Origin: Lycorma delicatula
Lineage: Eukaryota; Arthropoda; Insecta; Hemiptera; Fulgoridae
DNA: 64,000 nucleotides
NCBI RefSeq assembly: GCF_047948215.1
Contig: NC_134463.1
Span: 53,255,201 to 53,319,200 of the forward strand
Direction of reading: 5' to 3'
Shown here: positions 48,360 through 58,379 of the stretch, piece after piece
How the letters are laid out: each line of letters begins with the position of its first letter
How positions within the stretch are numbered: the stretch's first letter is position 1
Program-made: the position numbers and the translations under genes
Notes under the pieces: generated by a model
The model's input: only the letters and a program-made list of their open reading frames with translations
Told to the model about the DNA's origin: nothing
Databases searched by the model: none

Positions 48360-48866
48360 TGATAAATTAGCCAAAATAGAAAGAAGAATCGTAAGGACCT
48401 GTATTGGTGGGGTAAACTTGGTGGAAGGAAAGTGAAGATTACTCCCAAACCATAAAATCTATGAGGTCGTTACACCAATTACAGAAGAAATAAGAAAGAA
48501 GAGAATAAAATTCTTTGACCACCTCTTGCGTTTGGAGGAATCAAGGAAAAGTAAACAGCTCTTGGAAAGATTGCTAAAGGGAAAAACGCAATCAGTGTGG
48601 CTCACTGAGGTGCTTCAAGACATCAAAGAAGCAGGCATTGCACTGCAAGATCTCAGAATAGGATCTGGAAATTATAACTACTTGCCCGGTGTTAAATTTG
48701 CAGAAAAGCCTAAAAAGAAAACGGGGACAGTTTGGACAGAGGAACGGAAAAGGAACCGAAAATTTTTCGAGGAAAATGAAAGAGCATTGGAAGATAAGAA
48801 AGACTAAACATAAATGACTTATTGGTCCTTCCGGGCCGTAACAAAAAAAAAAAAAAAAAAAAAAAA
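48360..48866 (+). pseudogene. LINE 3' end (family 2), 5'-truncated, poly(A) tail
   Basis: The plus strand encodes a typical LINE C-terminus: KIERRIVRTCIGGVNLVEG, an in-frame stop, then PNHKIYEVVTPITEEIRKKR, IKFFDHLLRLEESRK, VWLTEVLQDIKEAGIALQDL and finally WTEERKRNRKFFEENERA and EDKKD with a stop at 48805-48807. A short 3' UTR (CCTTCCGGGCCGTAAC) leads to a run of more than 20 A ending at about 48866. The part from 48526 is uninterrupted for 93 codons. The order of motifs continues naturally from the fragment at 41060-41345, suggesting the same family. The reverse transcriptase itself is absent. Confidence 0.7.
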
Positions 48867-49640
48867 AACAAGATTTAAAATATTTTTTTAATTATTGTTT
48901 TTCCTACAATTCGTCTCTAAAATCAGCTTCAAAGAAAAATTTTTGATTTTTCTACGTTTAATATGTTAAATGGAAAAAAGATTTAATTTAAAAATGTACA
49001 ACCAATAAAGAGATACATAAGATTTCTTTTTTGATGGTGAGGGGTGAATTATAAGGAAATTTTATTATAAAAGTTTATTATAAAACAATAGAAAAACTTT
49101 GAAAAATAAAAAAAATATATTTTTAAAATTTGATCTGCTTACCCATCGCCAGTATTGCCCCCAAAATATTTTTTTGGGGTCGCTCGAACTGAAATTAATA
49201 TAAAGTGGGGTTACGTTAGCAAAATTTTGAGAAAATTCACCCCAAAACTCCTTCCAATCTCCTCGAGATTTGACCCTAAAGTTTTACCTACAAATTACCC
49301 ATATACACGAGTCTCTGTAAAAAATTTCATCAAAATTTGTTTATCCAGTCAAAACATTATTTAGCTTCAAATACGCCAACACACGTATGTACGAATGAAC
49401 ATTACCTTACTTTGTTTTGTTTTTTGGAATCCTTGGGTCATGAATATTAATTAATTAATATCATGATATTTAATTTTAGGAAAAAACCTAAGGAAATGTT
49501 TGTCGTTTCCTGTAACCTTAGTTACAGCTGTTGTTTATTGATCGTTTTTGACTTATTATCGTTGAACCGATTTTAACCGGACCTGTGTTTTGGTTTAGTA
49601 GTCGTAAAATCACATCTGGCTTTATCACAAAGAATTTTTA
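48867..49640 (+). repeat. Dispersed repeat F, copy 1 (includes repeat E copy 2)
   Basis: Segments such as GGAAAATAAAGAT-type low-complexity aside, distinct blocks (TTTTCTACGTTTAATATGTT, TGTACAACCAATAA, GAGTCTCTGTAAAAAATTTC, TTTTTTGGAATCC) recur in reverse order and orientation at 58380-59240. The last part, 49465-49625, is the second copy of repeat E. Frames here (for example 49155-49364) are not maintained in the other copy, so it is non-coding repeat DNA. Confidence 0.55.
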
Positions 49641-51144
49641 AAAAAGAATTCTTTCAGATGTAATCGGCACGGTTAAAATTATTTTGATAGACTACTGTTA
49701 GGTAGTGGCGGCTGATATATAGACTTCTGTGACAGTGTGACAGACTTCCAACTGACTACGACTTTGAGAGTATTGGTGAGTGGATAATTAACGATGGTAA
49801 CGATCCAGGATAAAGATTCTGTGCGATGACGAGATCGTAGAGGCAGTACAAGAAGATGATTAACTAACAGTTAAAAAAGACGATACTTGGATCCAGGGCC
49901 GTCAAGGTTACATGAAAAACCTCATGAATGTGTTTGTCTATCGCTAAGAGCTGGTTGGAGCGACAAAGAGAATGCGATTTGGCACATTTTTTGTTTAAAA
50001 TGATTACGTGATTTTGTTTTTATAAACAAAGATCAACTTCAAGATTGAAGCAAGCACAGACTACAGATTTTTTTAAAAGAAGAAATTGTGTTTTAAAAAT
50101 ATATTATGAATATCGATTGTTGCTAAGTTTTATTTTATTAAACGTGCTGTAATTTTTTTTTTTGTTAAGAAACGATTCCTTCTATTAAAAATAGTAGCTA
50201 CTTATCCCAATTTCTCTTCAATATGATTTTTGTAAGCTTTCTTTTAATTTTTTTTTTTTTTATATATAAAACAGTAGCGTAGTAAATTTTTATTTAATTC
50301 AGGTAATTTTTGTAACGTATTACTTTTTCTATCTTTCTTATTACACTGGCCGTTCGTCCTGAGTATTTTTAAATTTTATTAAACTACTAGTCGCAGAGGC
50401 GGCAAAGCCGGAGGGCCTGCGTGCCTCCGGGTTGCCCTGGCGGGAAATTGATTACCTCTTGTGTAAAAATATTTTTTCTTGAATGATGAAAATTGATATA
50501 ACGAAAGTTAAATTAGAAATTTAACTCTAGAAATTTATACTATCGAATAGGGATTTCCGCTAGTGATTGGTACATTCCGGTACCTACTTTTTGGTTATAT
50601 CATTTTATGAAGAAAAACCATCAGATAAGTATAAAAAAATATTAATATACATTTCGCATATATATCCTATATATATATATATACGATATATCGATGTATA
50701 ATAATATAAGAATGCACCTGACCACCACGAGACGTACTAACAAATCGGGATTTTTCGCTAATGATCTGTACATACCGGTGCTAAGCTGAGGAGGACGGAC
50801 ACACACACAGACAGACACACATACAAATGCCCTTTAGTAGGGTAGAATATATATATATATATTTTTTTTATATTAACATTTTTTTATTAGCTGTACACAT
50901 TAAACATTAGAATTTTTTGTCTAGTACGTATAATAAATCATTTTTAATTTTCCACTTGTCCAGATTTTTGACCTTGCAAAGATCAAACAGTATAATCGGC
51001 GTTTCACTGTGTGTGTATGTGTATGTGCGCGCGCGCTCTAGCTCGCGCGTTCATGCGTGCGGGTGTGTGTGTGAAAACATGCACAAATATTTGTACATGT
51101 TACTGGCTTGATTTAAAAAAAAAATTGGTTTAAAACAGAAGATA
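49641..51144. other. Mixed repeat-like sequence without genes
   Basis: No gene is supported. A GC-rich patch lies at 50388-50445 (CAGAGGCGGCAAAGCCGGAG). A diverged direct repeat of about 30 bases occurs at 50550-50581 and 50748-50778 (GGGATTT..CGCTA.TGAT..GTACAT.CCGGT). AC/AG and AT microsatellites lie at 50791-50863. These look like pieces of one dispersed repeat. Confidence 0.45.
51008..51074. repeat. Alternating purine-pyrimidine tract (GT/GC)
   Basis: TGTGTGTATGTGTATGTGCG continues into CGCGCGC, then CTCGCGCG and a GTGTGTGTG end. The alternating GC/GT pattern is the classic Z-DNA-prone sequence and is unusual in this A+T-rich window. Confidence 0.75.
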
Positions 51145-52469
51145 CAGGGGTCATTCACGGGAACCGGATGTTTTTAAAATAATCGTAAAAAATTGAATAT
51201 TTCCTTTAAAAAAGTTTTATTGGTACTGAAACACTTGTTAAATCAAAGCATTTGTTACTTACTCATGAACGAAAAATTATGTCCGGCAAGTGATGTCCAT
51301 TTTGGGCAATACATTGTTGTAGCCTTTCACGGTAACTGGCCTCAATTCTTTGCAGCATGTCTACATCAATCTGGGTGACGAATTGCGATCTTTAGGTCCT
51401 CCAATGTACGCGGTTTATTTCCGTACACACGCGTTTTCAGAAACCCCCACAGAAAAAATCACAACTACTCAAGTCGGAGGACCGAGGGGGCCAAGGAATG
51501 TCGCCGAATCTGGAAACGATCCGTCCCGGAAACAAGTTACGGAGAACAGCCATCGTTGCCCTCGCTGTGTGCGCTGTAACTCCATCCTGCTGGAATAACA
51601 CATTTTGAAAATCGATTCCACGGTTTCGTAAATCAGGGATGAAAAACGTATTCAACGTCGCAATGTAACGATCAGCTGTTACTGTTATGGCAGCGTCATT
51701 TTCTTCAAAAAAATATGGTCCAATAACACCGACCTTTCCTATTGCACACCAGACAGTCACCTTTGGGCTATGAAGTGGTCTCTCGTGAAGCTGATGTGGG
51801 TTTCTTTCTGCCCAATACCGGCAATTCTGTTTGTTGACGAAGCCATTCAGATGAAAATGGGCTTCGTCACTCATTAACAATAACAAATTTTCATTTTCTT
51901 CAAAAACGGTAAGCATTTGTCTACAAAATTGTAATCGCTGCGTGAAATCTTGCTCGTTTAACTGCTGCACGACGGCTATCTTGTAAGGATGGAAATGCAG
52001 GTCTGTATGCAGAATTCGTCTTACTGTACTTGTGCTCATTTGAAGCGCTGCTGAATGCCTCTGAATAGAGCGGCGTGGGCTTCTGACAATGGCTTCCCTT
52101 AGTCGTTCGATGTTCTCCGGAGTGCTAGCAGGTCGTCGGGGACCCGGTGGTTTTTTCTTCAATATTGAACCGCTTGTTCGAAGGTTGTTTACTCATCGCA
52201 ATATTGTGTTACGAGAAGGGACACTTGCATTACGATGGATATTAAACTGACGGCGGAAATCTCGCTGAACAGCATTTACGGATTCGTCATTTCGCACAAA
52301 ACTGTCATACGCGTACATGCGTTGGTCTAGCGTCCACGGCTCCATCTCAACGACTAAAATGTAAATGCTATGAACAAAGGAAACGTCAGACACCAGACAC
52401 GTGCCCCTTCATCCTGAACGCCCGAGTACAACCCACTTCAAAAACATCCGGTTCCCGTGAATGACCCTG
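51145..52469 (-). mobile_element. Mariner-like element 5 (DD41D), complete and nearly intact
   Basis: Long terminal inverted repeats are almost identical: CAGGGGTCATTCACGGGAAC on the left and, read inward, CAGGGTCATTCACGGGAACC on the right, both continuing CGGATGTTTTT and differing by one inserted G. TA lies on both sides (51143-51144 and 52470-52471). The 1325-bp element has one transposase on the minus strand with only a few small defects. It is the youngest-looking DNA transposon here. Confidence 0.92.
51263..52345 (-). pseudogene. DD41D mariner-like transposase, one nonsense and two small indels
   Basis: The minus-strand start is MEPWTLDQRMYAYDSFV (ATG at 52343-52345), an N-terminal HTH type common in insect mariner-like elements. 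One TGA (52193-52195) stands where relatives have TGG (Trp) after RNTILR; the frame then continues unbroken through VNNLRTSGSILKKKPPGPRR. Catalytic positions follow: LLMSDEAHFHLNGFVNKQ (first Asp), VLFQQDGVTAHTARATM (second Asp) and PPRSSDLSSCDFF (third Asp, about 51465). Forty-one residues separate the second and third Asp, the DD41D pattern. A one-base deletion just after CDFF (near 51455) and a second small indel near 51380 disturb the tail, which ends IEASYRERLQQCIAQNGHHL and stops at 51263-51265. Intact length would be about 360 residues. Confidence 0.88.
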
Positions 52470-52471
52470 TA

Positions 52472-53149
52472 TCATCTTTAATTAAGATCATCTTAAAGAA
52501 AAAAAATATATCTTCATTACACAAAATTATTTTAAATACAATTTATTACTTCGTATTTAATTTTTTTAAATAAACGTTTAAACTACCTTAATCGTTAAAT
52601 ACTTTACTTTAATACCCTTATTATTTTGAGCAGGTGAACTTTCTTTTACATCTCTATTACGAGAATTAAACAATTTTCTGTAACTGGTTAATGTTGTTTA
52701 GTTCTGTAATTGATTAATTTGTAAAATCTGTTAAGAACATATTACTGGCTGGATTAAAAAAAAAAATAGTTAAAACAGAAGATATTTAATTAATGAACAT
52801 GTTATAGAAAAAAATATATCTACATTATATAAAATAAGAAATCTAAAATTATTTTAAATAAAATTTATTTTTCGTCTTTTATTTTTTAATATGATTGTCT
52901 AGTATTTCGGTAAATTTTATCTAAAATAGAAATGTGGACTTAATTATGACAAATTTTTATATGCAGTTTATTTTTTTTTAAACCTTTTTATCTTAGTCAA
53001 GTTATATAGGTTACATTTTTTCCCGAATATATTATTTTAAATAAATTTAAATTTATTTAACTTAATCATTGCTTGGAAACTTAAAATTATTCGATAATAA
53101 ATTTGTTACTAATAACTGATAAATTCTGTAGCGTATAAAAAATATCAAA
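52472..53149. other. Unassigned A+T-rich sequence
   Basis: No gene is seen. Sequence around 52740-52800 (TACTGGCTGGATT, AAAACAGAAGATA) resembles the left flank of element 5 (51100-51143), so the element may have landed in one copy of a local duplication. Confidence 0.45.
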
Positions 53150-53222
53150 ATTGATCGGGATTTGAATCCAGAATCTTCCGAATGAAAGGAGCTGATACTA
53201 CCATTCCGTCATGAAGTTAGGC
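53150..53222 (-). repeat. SINE-B copy, antisense
   Basis: On the minus strand: TTCATGACGGAATGGTAGTA, TCAGCTCCTTTCATTCGGAA and a B box close to GGATTCAAATCCCG. It follows the same plan as 37135-37222, with more divergence. Confidence 0.6.
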
Positions 53223-53269
53223 TATTAACTTTATTAAAATTCTATTTTCAACGTTATAGTAATAACGAA

Positions 53270-54320
53270 CTTACTTCCTTCAGTTCATCATCTGAAGTAA
53301 AATGAATAGCCTCAATGCGGATAAAAGTGAAAAACGCAGGACTCCAAATCTGGTGAGTATGGATATGGAATAAGTTCACATTTCAGCTTTACAAGATCCT
53401 CGGTAGTTGCATGCGATGTGTGAGGGGAGCGTTAATGTGTTTCAGAATTATTGGTCCCGTCAATTGTCGGAAAACGATGTAACGTTATCTCCTAAGATGT
53501 TTTAACATCTCTATGTATCGCAGGGAATTTATAATCAACAGGATTTCCAGGTAGTAAATCACGTATACATACTTGGAATCCCAGAACACAGTTAAAAGAA
53601 TATTTTTTTGCAGAGGGTTGAATTTTTTGGTTGTGCGAATCGTAATGCCTGTATTCCATACTATACCATTTTTCTTCTGGGTCGTAATGATGTACCTGCC
53701 TTCACAATATTAAATACGAAGTCAATTCTGGTCTCGATAACGTTTCAGAAGCTGTTCACGATACTCCTTTCATTGTTTTGCGTGGCTCTTCTTCCTCTCC
53801 CATGAGAATAGATTTTATAATAACCAAGTTGTGTAATAATGTGTTCTGGATAGTGACGCATTATTTTGTGATGAGTCGGTCATTTTAATCAATTCATTCA
53901 CTTCGTTTTGGTCTTTCTCATCAGTCACAGAAACTGATTGACCATTGCAAGATTCATCCTCAATTTTCGATTTAACAGTTTTTGATGCTCAAAATTTCAT
54001 TTTCCATCTACTTACAGTACTTCGATCAACAGTTTCATGACATAAACAGCTTTTAAATGACGAGAATGTCACTAGCGTTCACGTTTTCTGCTGTTAAAAC
54101 TTCAGTCATTCCTTGTTGTTTAGACGTGTTAATATAGTAGCCGTATTCGACACCATAACAATGGCGAGTGACAGAAAATAAGTAGGCGTGGATTAACAAG
54201 TTTTTGAATTTTATTAGTATGGGAATGAAACCATAGGATGGCCGTCCCTGTCGCTTTGTATAAAATATTTTTCTTGCGTTACGTTCCAGTGTGTATTTCA
54301 TTTCAGTACAGTACATCGTT
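53270..54320 (-). pseudogene. Mariner-type transposase remnant (element 6)
   Basis: Minus-strand fragments in changing frames follow mariner order. The helix-turn-helix end includes LTAENVNASDI and RSTVSRWKMKF-like residues (about 53980-54100). DESCNGQSVSVTDEKDQNEV follows (about 53890-53970), then a stretch with RDQN and an SKYVYVIYYLE block (about 53530-53600), equivalent to the segment after the first catalytic Asp. The end resembles PYSPDLESCVFHFYP, the third-Asp region (about 53310-53370). Stops are frequent. No terminal repeats were identified, so borders are approximate. Confidence 0.6.
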
Positions 54321-54445
54321 GGTTTATACCCCCGGAGTTGGATTCGTAATTAAGCATTTACTCAGTACCAGGGGGATGCCATTGCCCTAAATTACCTCTT
54401 CAGGAACAAATTTTCCCCCCGGGTAACCGGGACCCGGTCTTTTAG

Positions 54446-54660
54446 TTATACGCCATGCCTTTAATGAGGAGACCTTAAGGGATCCCCTCACCGGGACTCC
54501 GTTCTTGACGCCACGCCCCAAATGGGGAACCCCAAAGAGGTCCCCTTCCGGGACTACAGTCTTACTTTGTCTCCCCAATGTTGGAGACACAAGAGAGTCC
54601 CTGTTCAATCAACGAGAGTGGTCCACCCTGGATCTAAGCGGTCCACCCTTCCTGGACGGG
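54446..54660 (+). repeat. GC-rich repeat G, copy 1
   Basis: A strikingly GC-rich block: TATACGCCATGCCTTTAATG, AGGGATCCCCTCACCGGGAC, TTCTTGACGCCACG, GGGACTACAGTCTTACTTTG, TTCAATCAACGAGAGTGG and CTAAGCGGTCCACCC. The same blocks recur in order at 57108-57307. Open frames across it (for example 54505-54771) are not kept in the second copy, so a protein is unlikely. CTCCACAAGCAAA lies just after this copy but just before copy 2, which suggests the unit once occurred in tandem. Confidence 0.8.
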
Positions 54661-55530
54661 ACTGTCCCAACCTTAGGTCCTCCACAAGCAAAGGCGACGG
54701 GACTCATATTTAGAAATTTTAAAACGTATTGGTACACTGTTTTTATTTACTTTATTTATAATATCAGTTAAACATATATCCCAGAGTTTATTAAAATATC
54801 TCAATTTAGATATAAATTATACTATTTAACAGTTATTTGGAAAATTTATTCTCGTAAGGAATTTTAAATAAATTTTTTTTTGTAATGATCGTAAAGGAAT
54901 GATATTTTCATACGTTTATGTTAGGATAATGAAGTACTAGACAAGTTATATAGTATATTTTATATTGATTTAATATAGTTTCTTTAGGTGTGATTTTATA
55001 AACGTTATTATACATATTCGCATTTCTTAACCATTAAAATATATGTATAGAAAGTAAAATAGTCTTATTAGAAACTATTATTAAAATTATTATTACTATA
55101 AAACTGCAAATTGCAATTGGTTGCAAGGAGTAACACCAGTTATTCTACAGCCTATCATAAAGAAAATAATCATGTATTCTAAATAGATAGATTTCTTAAG
55201 GAATTTCTTAGTACGATTTTACTTGCTTGATTTCTGTTTATTAGAGTAGTCATTAGAAATGTTCAATTACGACTTCACTTATTTAACAGAAGTAATATTA
55301 GCATTACCACTTAAGTATAATCATTAAAGTTTTGTACATTTATTAGCTTACCAGAAGAAAATTTATCTTTTAAAATTTATATATGTTTGTGCGCGTGCGT
55401 CCGTATTTATATATTAGATTTTATTTGCAGTGTAGAATTGAAATACCTGTATATAAGTTAGAACTCTAAAGGTTCCGGGTTCAAATCCGAGTAGTTAAGT
55501 TTGAAATTTCAATAACTTAATATATTTTAT
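54661..55530. other. Unassigned A+T-rich sequence
   Basis: No gene is supported. A tRNA-like B box, GGTTCCGGGTTCAAATCC, near 55471-55490 may belong to a decayed SINE, but no A box precedes it at the right distance. Confidence 0.45.
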
Positions 55531-56730
55531 ATACGAGAGGTTATCTCTAAAGTAAACACCGTTTCATTGTAAAAAATTTATTCTGGAAACTTTATAAATA
55601 TTCTTTTTTCTCTTAAACTTACCTTAACGCTACTTCTTTATATAATCGCCACATGAATTAAGATATTTATCATAATTAACATTTAACGTAGCGTTACATC
55701 AGCTTTAATATACCCTTGTCATATTCTTCTGCTGCCAGTCCATTTAGCCACTGATTAACAGCATTTTTAGGTTCATCGTCACCCGCGAATCGCTTACCAT
55801 TCAAAAATTCTTCTAATTTCCCAAACAAATGGTAATCAGAAGGAACTAAGTGCGGACTGTATGGTGAGTGATCGTAAATTTCCAATCCAAATGTCCTCAG
55901 TAAATCACGTGTCAGACCCGCAACATTTGGAGGTGCATTATCGTGCAGCAGGACGACGCCGTCGGTCAACCCCACACGCCGCCGATTTTGAATGGCGCGC
56001 CGTTACGTAGAGTTTTGCAGTAGGCTTCTGCATTTATAGTCGTTCCGTGCGGCATGAAATCAATCAGCAGTATGCCAAACCAAAAGACTGTGGCCATCAG
56101 CTTTCGTCCAATTGGCTGTGCTTGACTTTTGTTGGTCTGGTTGGTGATTGAAGATAACGACATTCACTTAACTGCCGTTTTCTCTCTGGCGTGTAATACG
56201 AAATCCATGTTTCATCGCCGGCAGCAAATGAATTAAGGAAATCATCACCTTTTTCTGTGTAGCGCATCAAAAATTCCAAAGCAGATCCCATTTGGATTTT
56301 TTTGTGACGTTCCGTTAAGTGGTGCGGCACTCAACGTGCATAAACCTTTCTGAACCCTAAATGGTCATGGTCATGCGACTGATAGCAGCTCTTGAAACAT
56401 CAGGAAAAAGAAGGGCCAGGTCGGAAATCGTTGAGCGACGATCTTTTCTGATTTCATCATCGACGCGTTTCAACACGTTCTCGGTGATTATCGAGGGCCT
56501 CCCCGAACCTTCTTAACCATGCACATTAATGTTGTTTCTAAACCTTTCACACGATTTTCGGAGGTTTCTTTCATTCATTACATTATCACCGTACACAGCA
56601 ACAAACTGCCTATGAATTTCAGCCGGCTTAATGTTTTGATGGTTTTAAAAACGTATGACTCCACGTATTTTATTGTCGCAGTCGGCGGTAACATCGATTT
56701 TCTTATTCATTTTAAAACGTAATGTGAGGG
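55531..56730 (-). mobile_element. Mariner element 7 (DD34D), one end lost
   Basis: The left end, ATACGAGAGGTTATCTCTAA, looks like a mariner terminus of the CGAGGG type. No matching inverted end was found after the start of the transposase (56711-56900), so the right end was probably lost or replaced. The minus-strand transposase fills the space. Confidence 0.7.
55694..56710 (-). pseudogene. Mariner transposase pseudogene (element 7)
   Basis: It starts with MNKKIDVTADCDNKIRGVIR (ATG at 56708-56710), shifts frame, and continues with the helix-turn-helix part KPAEIHRQFVAVYGDNVMNE. Then come GSGRPSIITENVLKRVDDEI and RKDRRSTISDLALLFPDVSR. The first catalytic Asp (here in AAGDETWISYYTPERKRQLS) is near 56200-56225. 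The second is in VLLHDNAPPNVAGLTRDL (about 55925-55955). The third is in YSPHLVPSDYHLFGKLEEF (about 55805-55870). Thirty-four residues separate the last two. The C-terminal part is open for 93 codons, ending at 55694-55696. At least three frameshifts and an in-frame stop disable it. Confidence 0.85.
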
Positions 56731-57107
56731 TGGCCCCCAGTTACAAGGCTTTCTGCCCACTCTGGACAGAAAGGGAGCGCGTCACGGAAGATAAGCTTAG
56801 TAGAAAATTGTTCTGTCGGGTCCCTTCCGTAGAAAACTTCACCTGATTAGAACGCAGCCCCGACTTCACATTAAACGAATACAAGCCAGCTGATATTTAA
56901 TATCCGCCAGTTTAGTAGAATGACCCAGCAGCAAAGGACACAAGTCCTGCAGTAGGTGGGAGAGTATTGTACTTTTCGACATCCTTGCGTTTCGTACTAC
57001 TTCTTTACGTTTTTTTTAAATGTATTTCCAATTTTTGTTTAGCAACCAGTGTAAGGCTCAGATATTTTGATGTATTAAAATATCTGAGACTCCACAAGCA
57101 AAATATC
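56731..57107. other. Unassigned, moderately GC-rich sequence
   Basis: Between the mariner start and the second GC-rich repeat there is moderately GC-rich DNA (GGGAGCGCGTCACGGAAG, CCCAGCAGCAAAGGACAC) without a recognisable gene. It may belong to the same larger repeat as the GC-rich blocks. Confidence 0.4.
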
Positions 57108-57307
57108 TTATACGCCATGCCTTTAATGAGGAGACCCTAAGGGATCCCCCCACCGTTCTTGACGCCACGTCTCAAATGGGGAATCCCAAAGAGATCCCCT
57201 TCTGGGACTACGGTCTTACTTTGTCTCCACCATATTGAAGACACAAGAGAGTTCCCGTTCAATCAACGAGAGTGGGACACCTAAGCGGTCCACCCCTCCT
57301 GGACGGA
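57108..57307 (+). repeat. GC-rich repeat G, copy 2
   Basis: Matches 54446-54660 block by block (TATACGCCATGCCTTTAATG, TTCTTGACGCCACG, GGGACTACGGTCTTACTTTG, TTCAATCAACGAGAGTGG) with point differences and small deletions. The CACCGGGACTCCG segment of copy 1 is shortened here. Confidence 0.8.
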
Positions 57308-57530
57308 CCCAGGAGGTTATTTTTTTTTTTTGGTGGTAGATGGAATGGAGTATTTCCATTTTTTGTTGGAGTATATTGTATATTTATTTTGGTGAAATGT
57401 ATATGTACTCATTTCCCTTTATTTAATTTAATCGATCATCTTTTAGTTTAGCAGTTTAAATCTTTGACAGCTTGTTGTAGTTGGGATGTGGCCTCAAGAA
57501 TAAGAATTTTGTAATACGAGTAGCTTAATG

Positions 57531-58280
57531 GGTACTTATGTATTAGTCCGTCGACCATAACTATAATGATCCCGTAATTTTGAAATTACTTCAAAGTTCC
57601 GGGATCATTAATTAATACGTATATTTTATACGTTAAAAATATAAGCTTTATTACTTACAATTATAGATATAAATAAACCAAACTAAACCTATGCTCGCTT
57701 CGTTTGCTAACCTCGACTAATTAACAGTAATGTTTTGATTATTTAAATAATAAATAATTGCAATAATTACTGAATTTAATATTTAAATACTCAAATAATT
57801 TCTGTGTTAGTTAAGGTTAGTGAGGGTAGGTTAAGTTTGGTTACCCATCGGGTTGGTCTAGTGGTTAACGCGTCTTCCCAAATCAGGCTGATTTGGAAAG
57901 TCGAGAGTTACAGCGTTCAAGTCCTAGTAAAGCCAGTTATTTTTACACGGATTTGAATACTAGATCGTGGATACCGGTCTTCTTTGGTGGTTGGGTTTCA
58001 ATTAACCACACATCTCAGGAATGGTCAAACTGAGAATATACAAGACTACCCTTCATTTACACTCATACATATCATCCTCATTCATCCTCTGAAGAATTAT
58101 CTAAACGGTAGTTACCGGAGGCTAAACAGGAAACAGAGAGAAAGAAAGAGAAAAAGAGAGGTTAAGTTTGGTTAAATTATATTTATAAAATAAATGGTAA
58201 TATAATGGTTATATCGGGTGATGTTAACAATAACGCAAAAGTTTGCAATTTATTGGTCAACTATCTAATACATAAGTACC
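57531..58280. mobile_element. MITE copy 2, split by a SINE-A insertion
   Basis: Ends are GGTACTTATGTATTAGTCCG on the left and, read inward, GGTACTTATGTATTAGATAG on the right. The flanking octamers GCTTAATG (57523-57530) and GATTAATG (58281-58288) differ at one base, in agreement with an 8-bp target duplication. Sequence left of 57844 and right of 58174 is continuous with MITE copy 1 (24840-25177) once the SINE is removed, although this copy also has an extra segment around 57690-57800. Confidence 0.8.
57828..58174 (+). repeat. Complete SINE-A with 16-bp target duplication
   Basis: The 16-mer AGGTTAAGTTTGGTTA occurs at 57828-57843 and again at 58159-58174. The SINE body between them (57844-58158) has a tRNA-like head: A box TGGTCTAGTGG (57854-57864) and B box GTTCAAGTCC (57915-57924), followed by a body and a purine-rich tail (AGAGAGAAAGAAAGAG). 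This is a reference copy for the family, which also occurs at 34261-34390, 38278-38525 and 46205-46438. It is transcribed by RNA polymerase III in related families and moved by a LINE. Confidence 0.9.
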
Positions 58281-58379
58281 GATTAATGTTAAGAATTTCA
58301 TGTCCACATTTATTTTTATTAATTTTAAAAATTAGAATTTTTTTTGTGTAAAAATAAAAGTAACACTTCTTGCTGTGCT

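Noticed and set aside
54387..54771. Frames of 60-90 codons in GC-rich DNA
   Set aside because: The duplicate block at 57108-57307 carries frameshifting indels at the same places, so coding is unlikely.
55470..55495. B-box-like sequence suggesting a tRNA or SINE
   Set aside because: No A box at a suitable distance and no second copy of the flanks was recognised.
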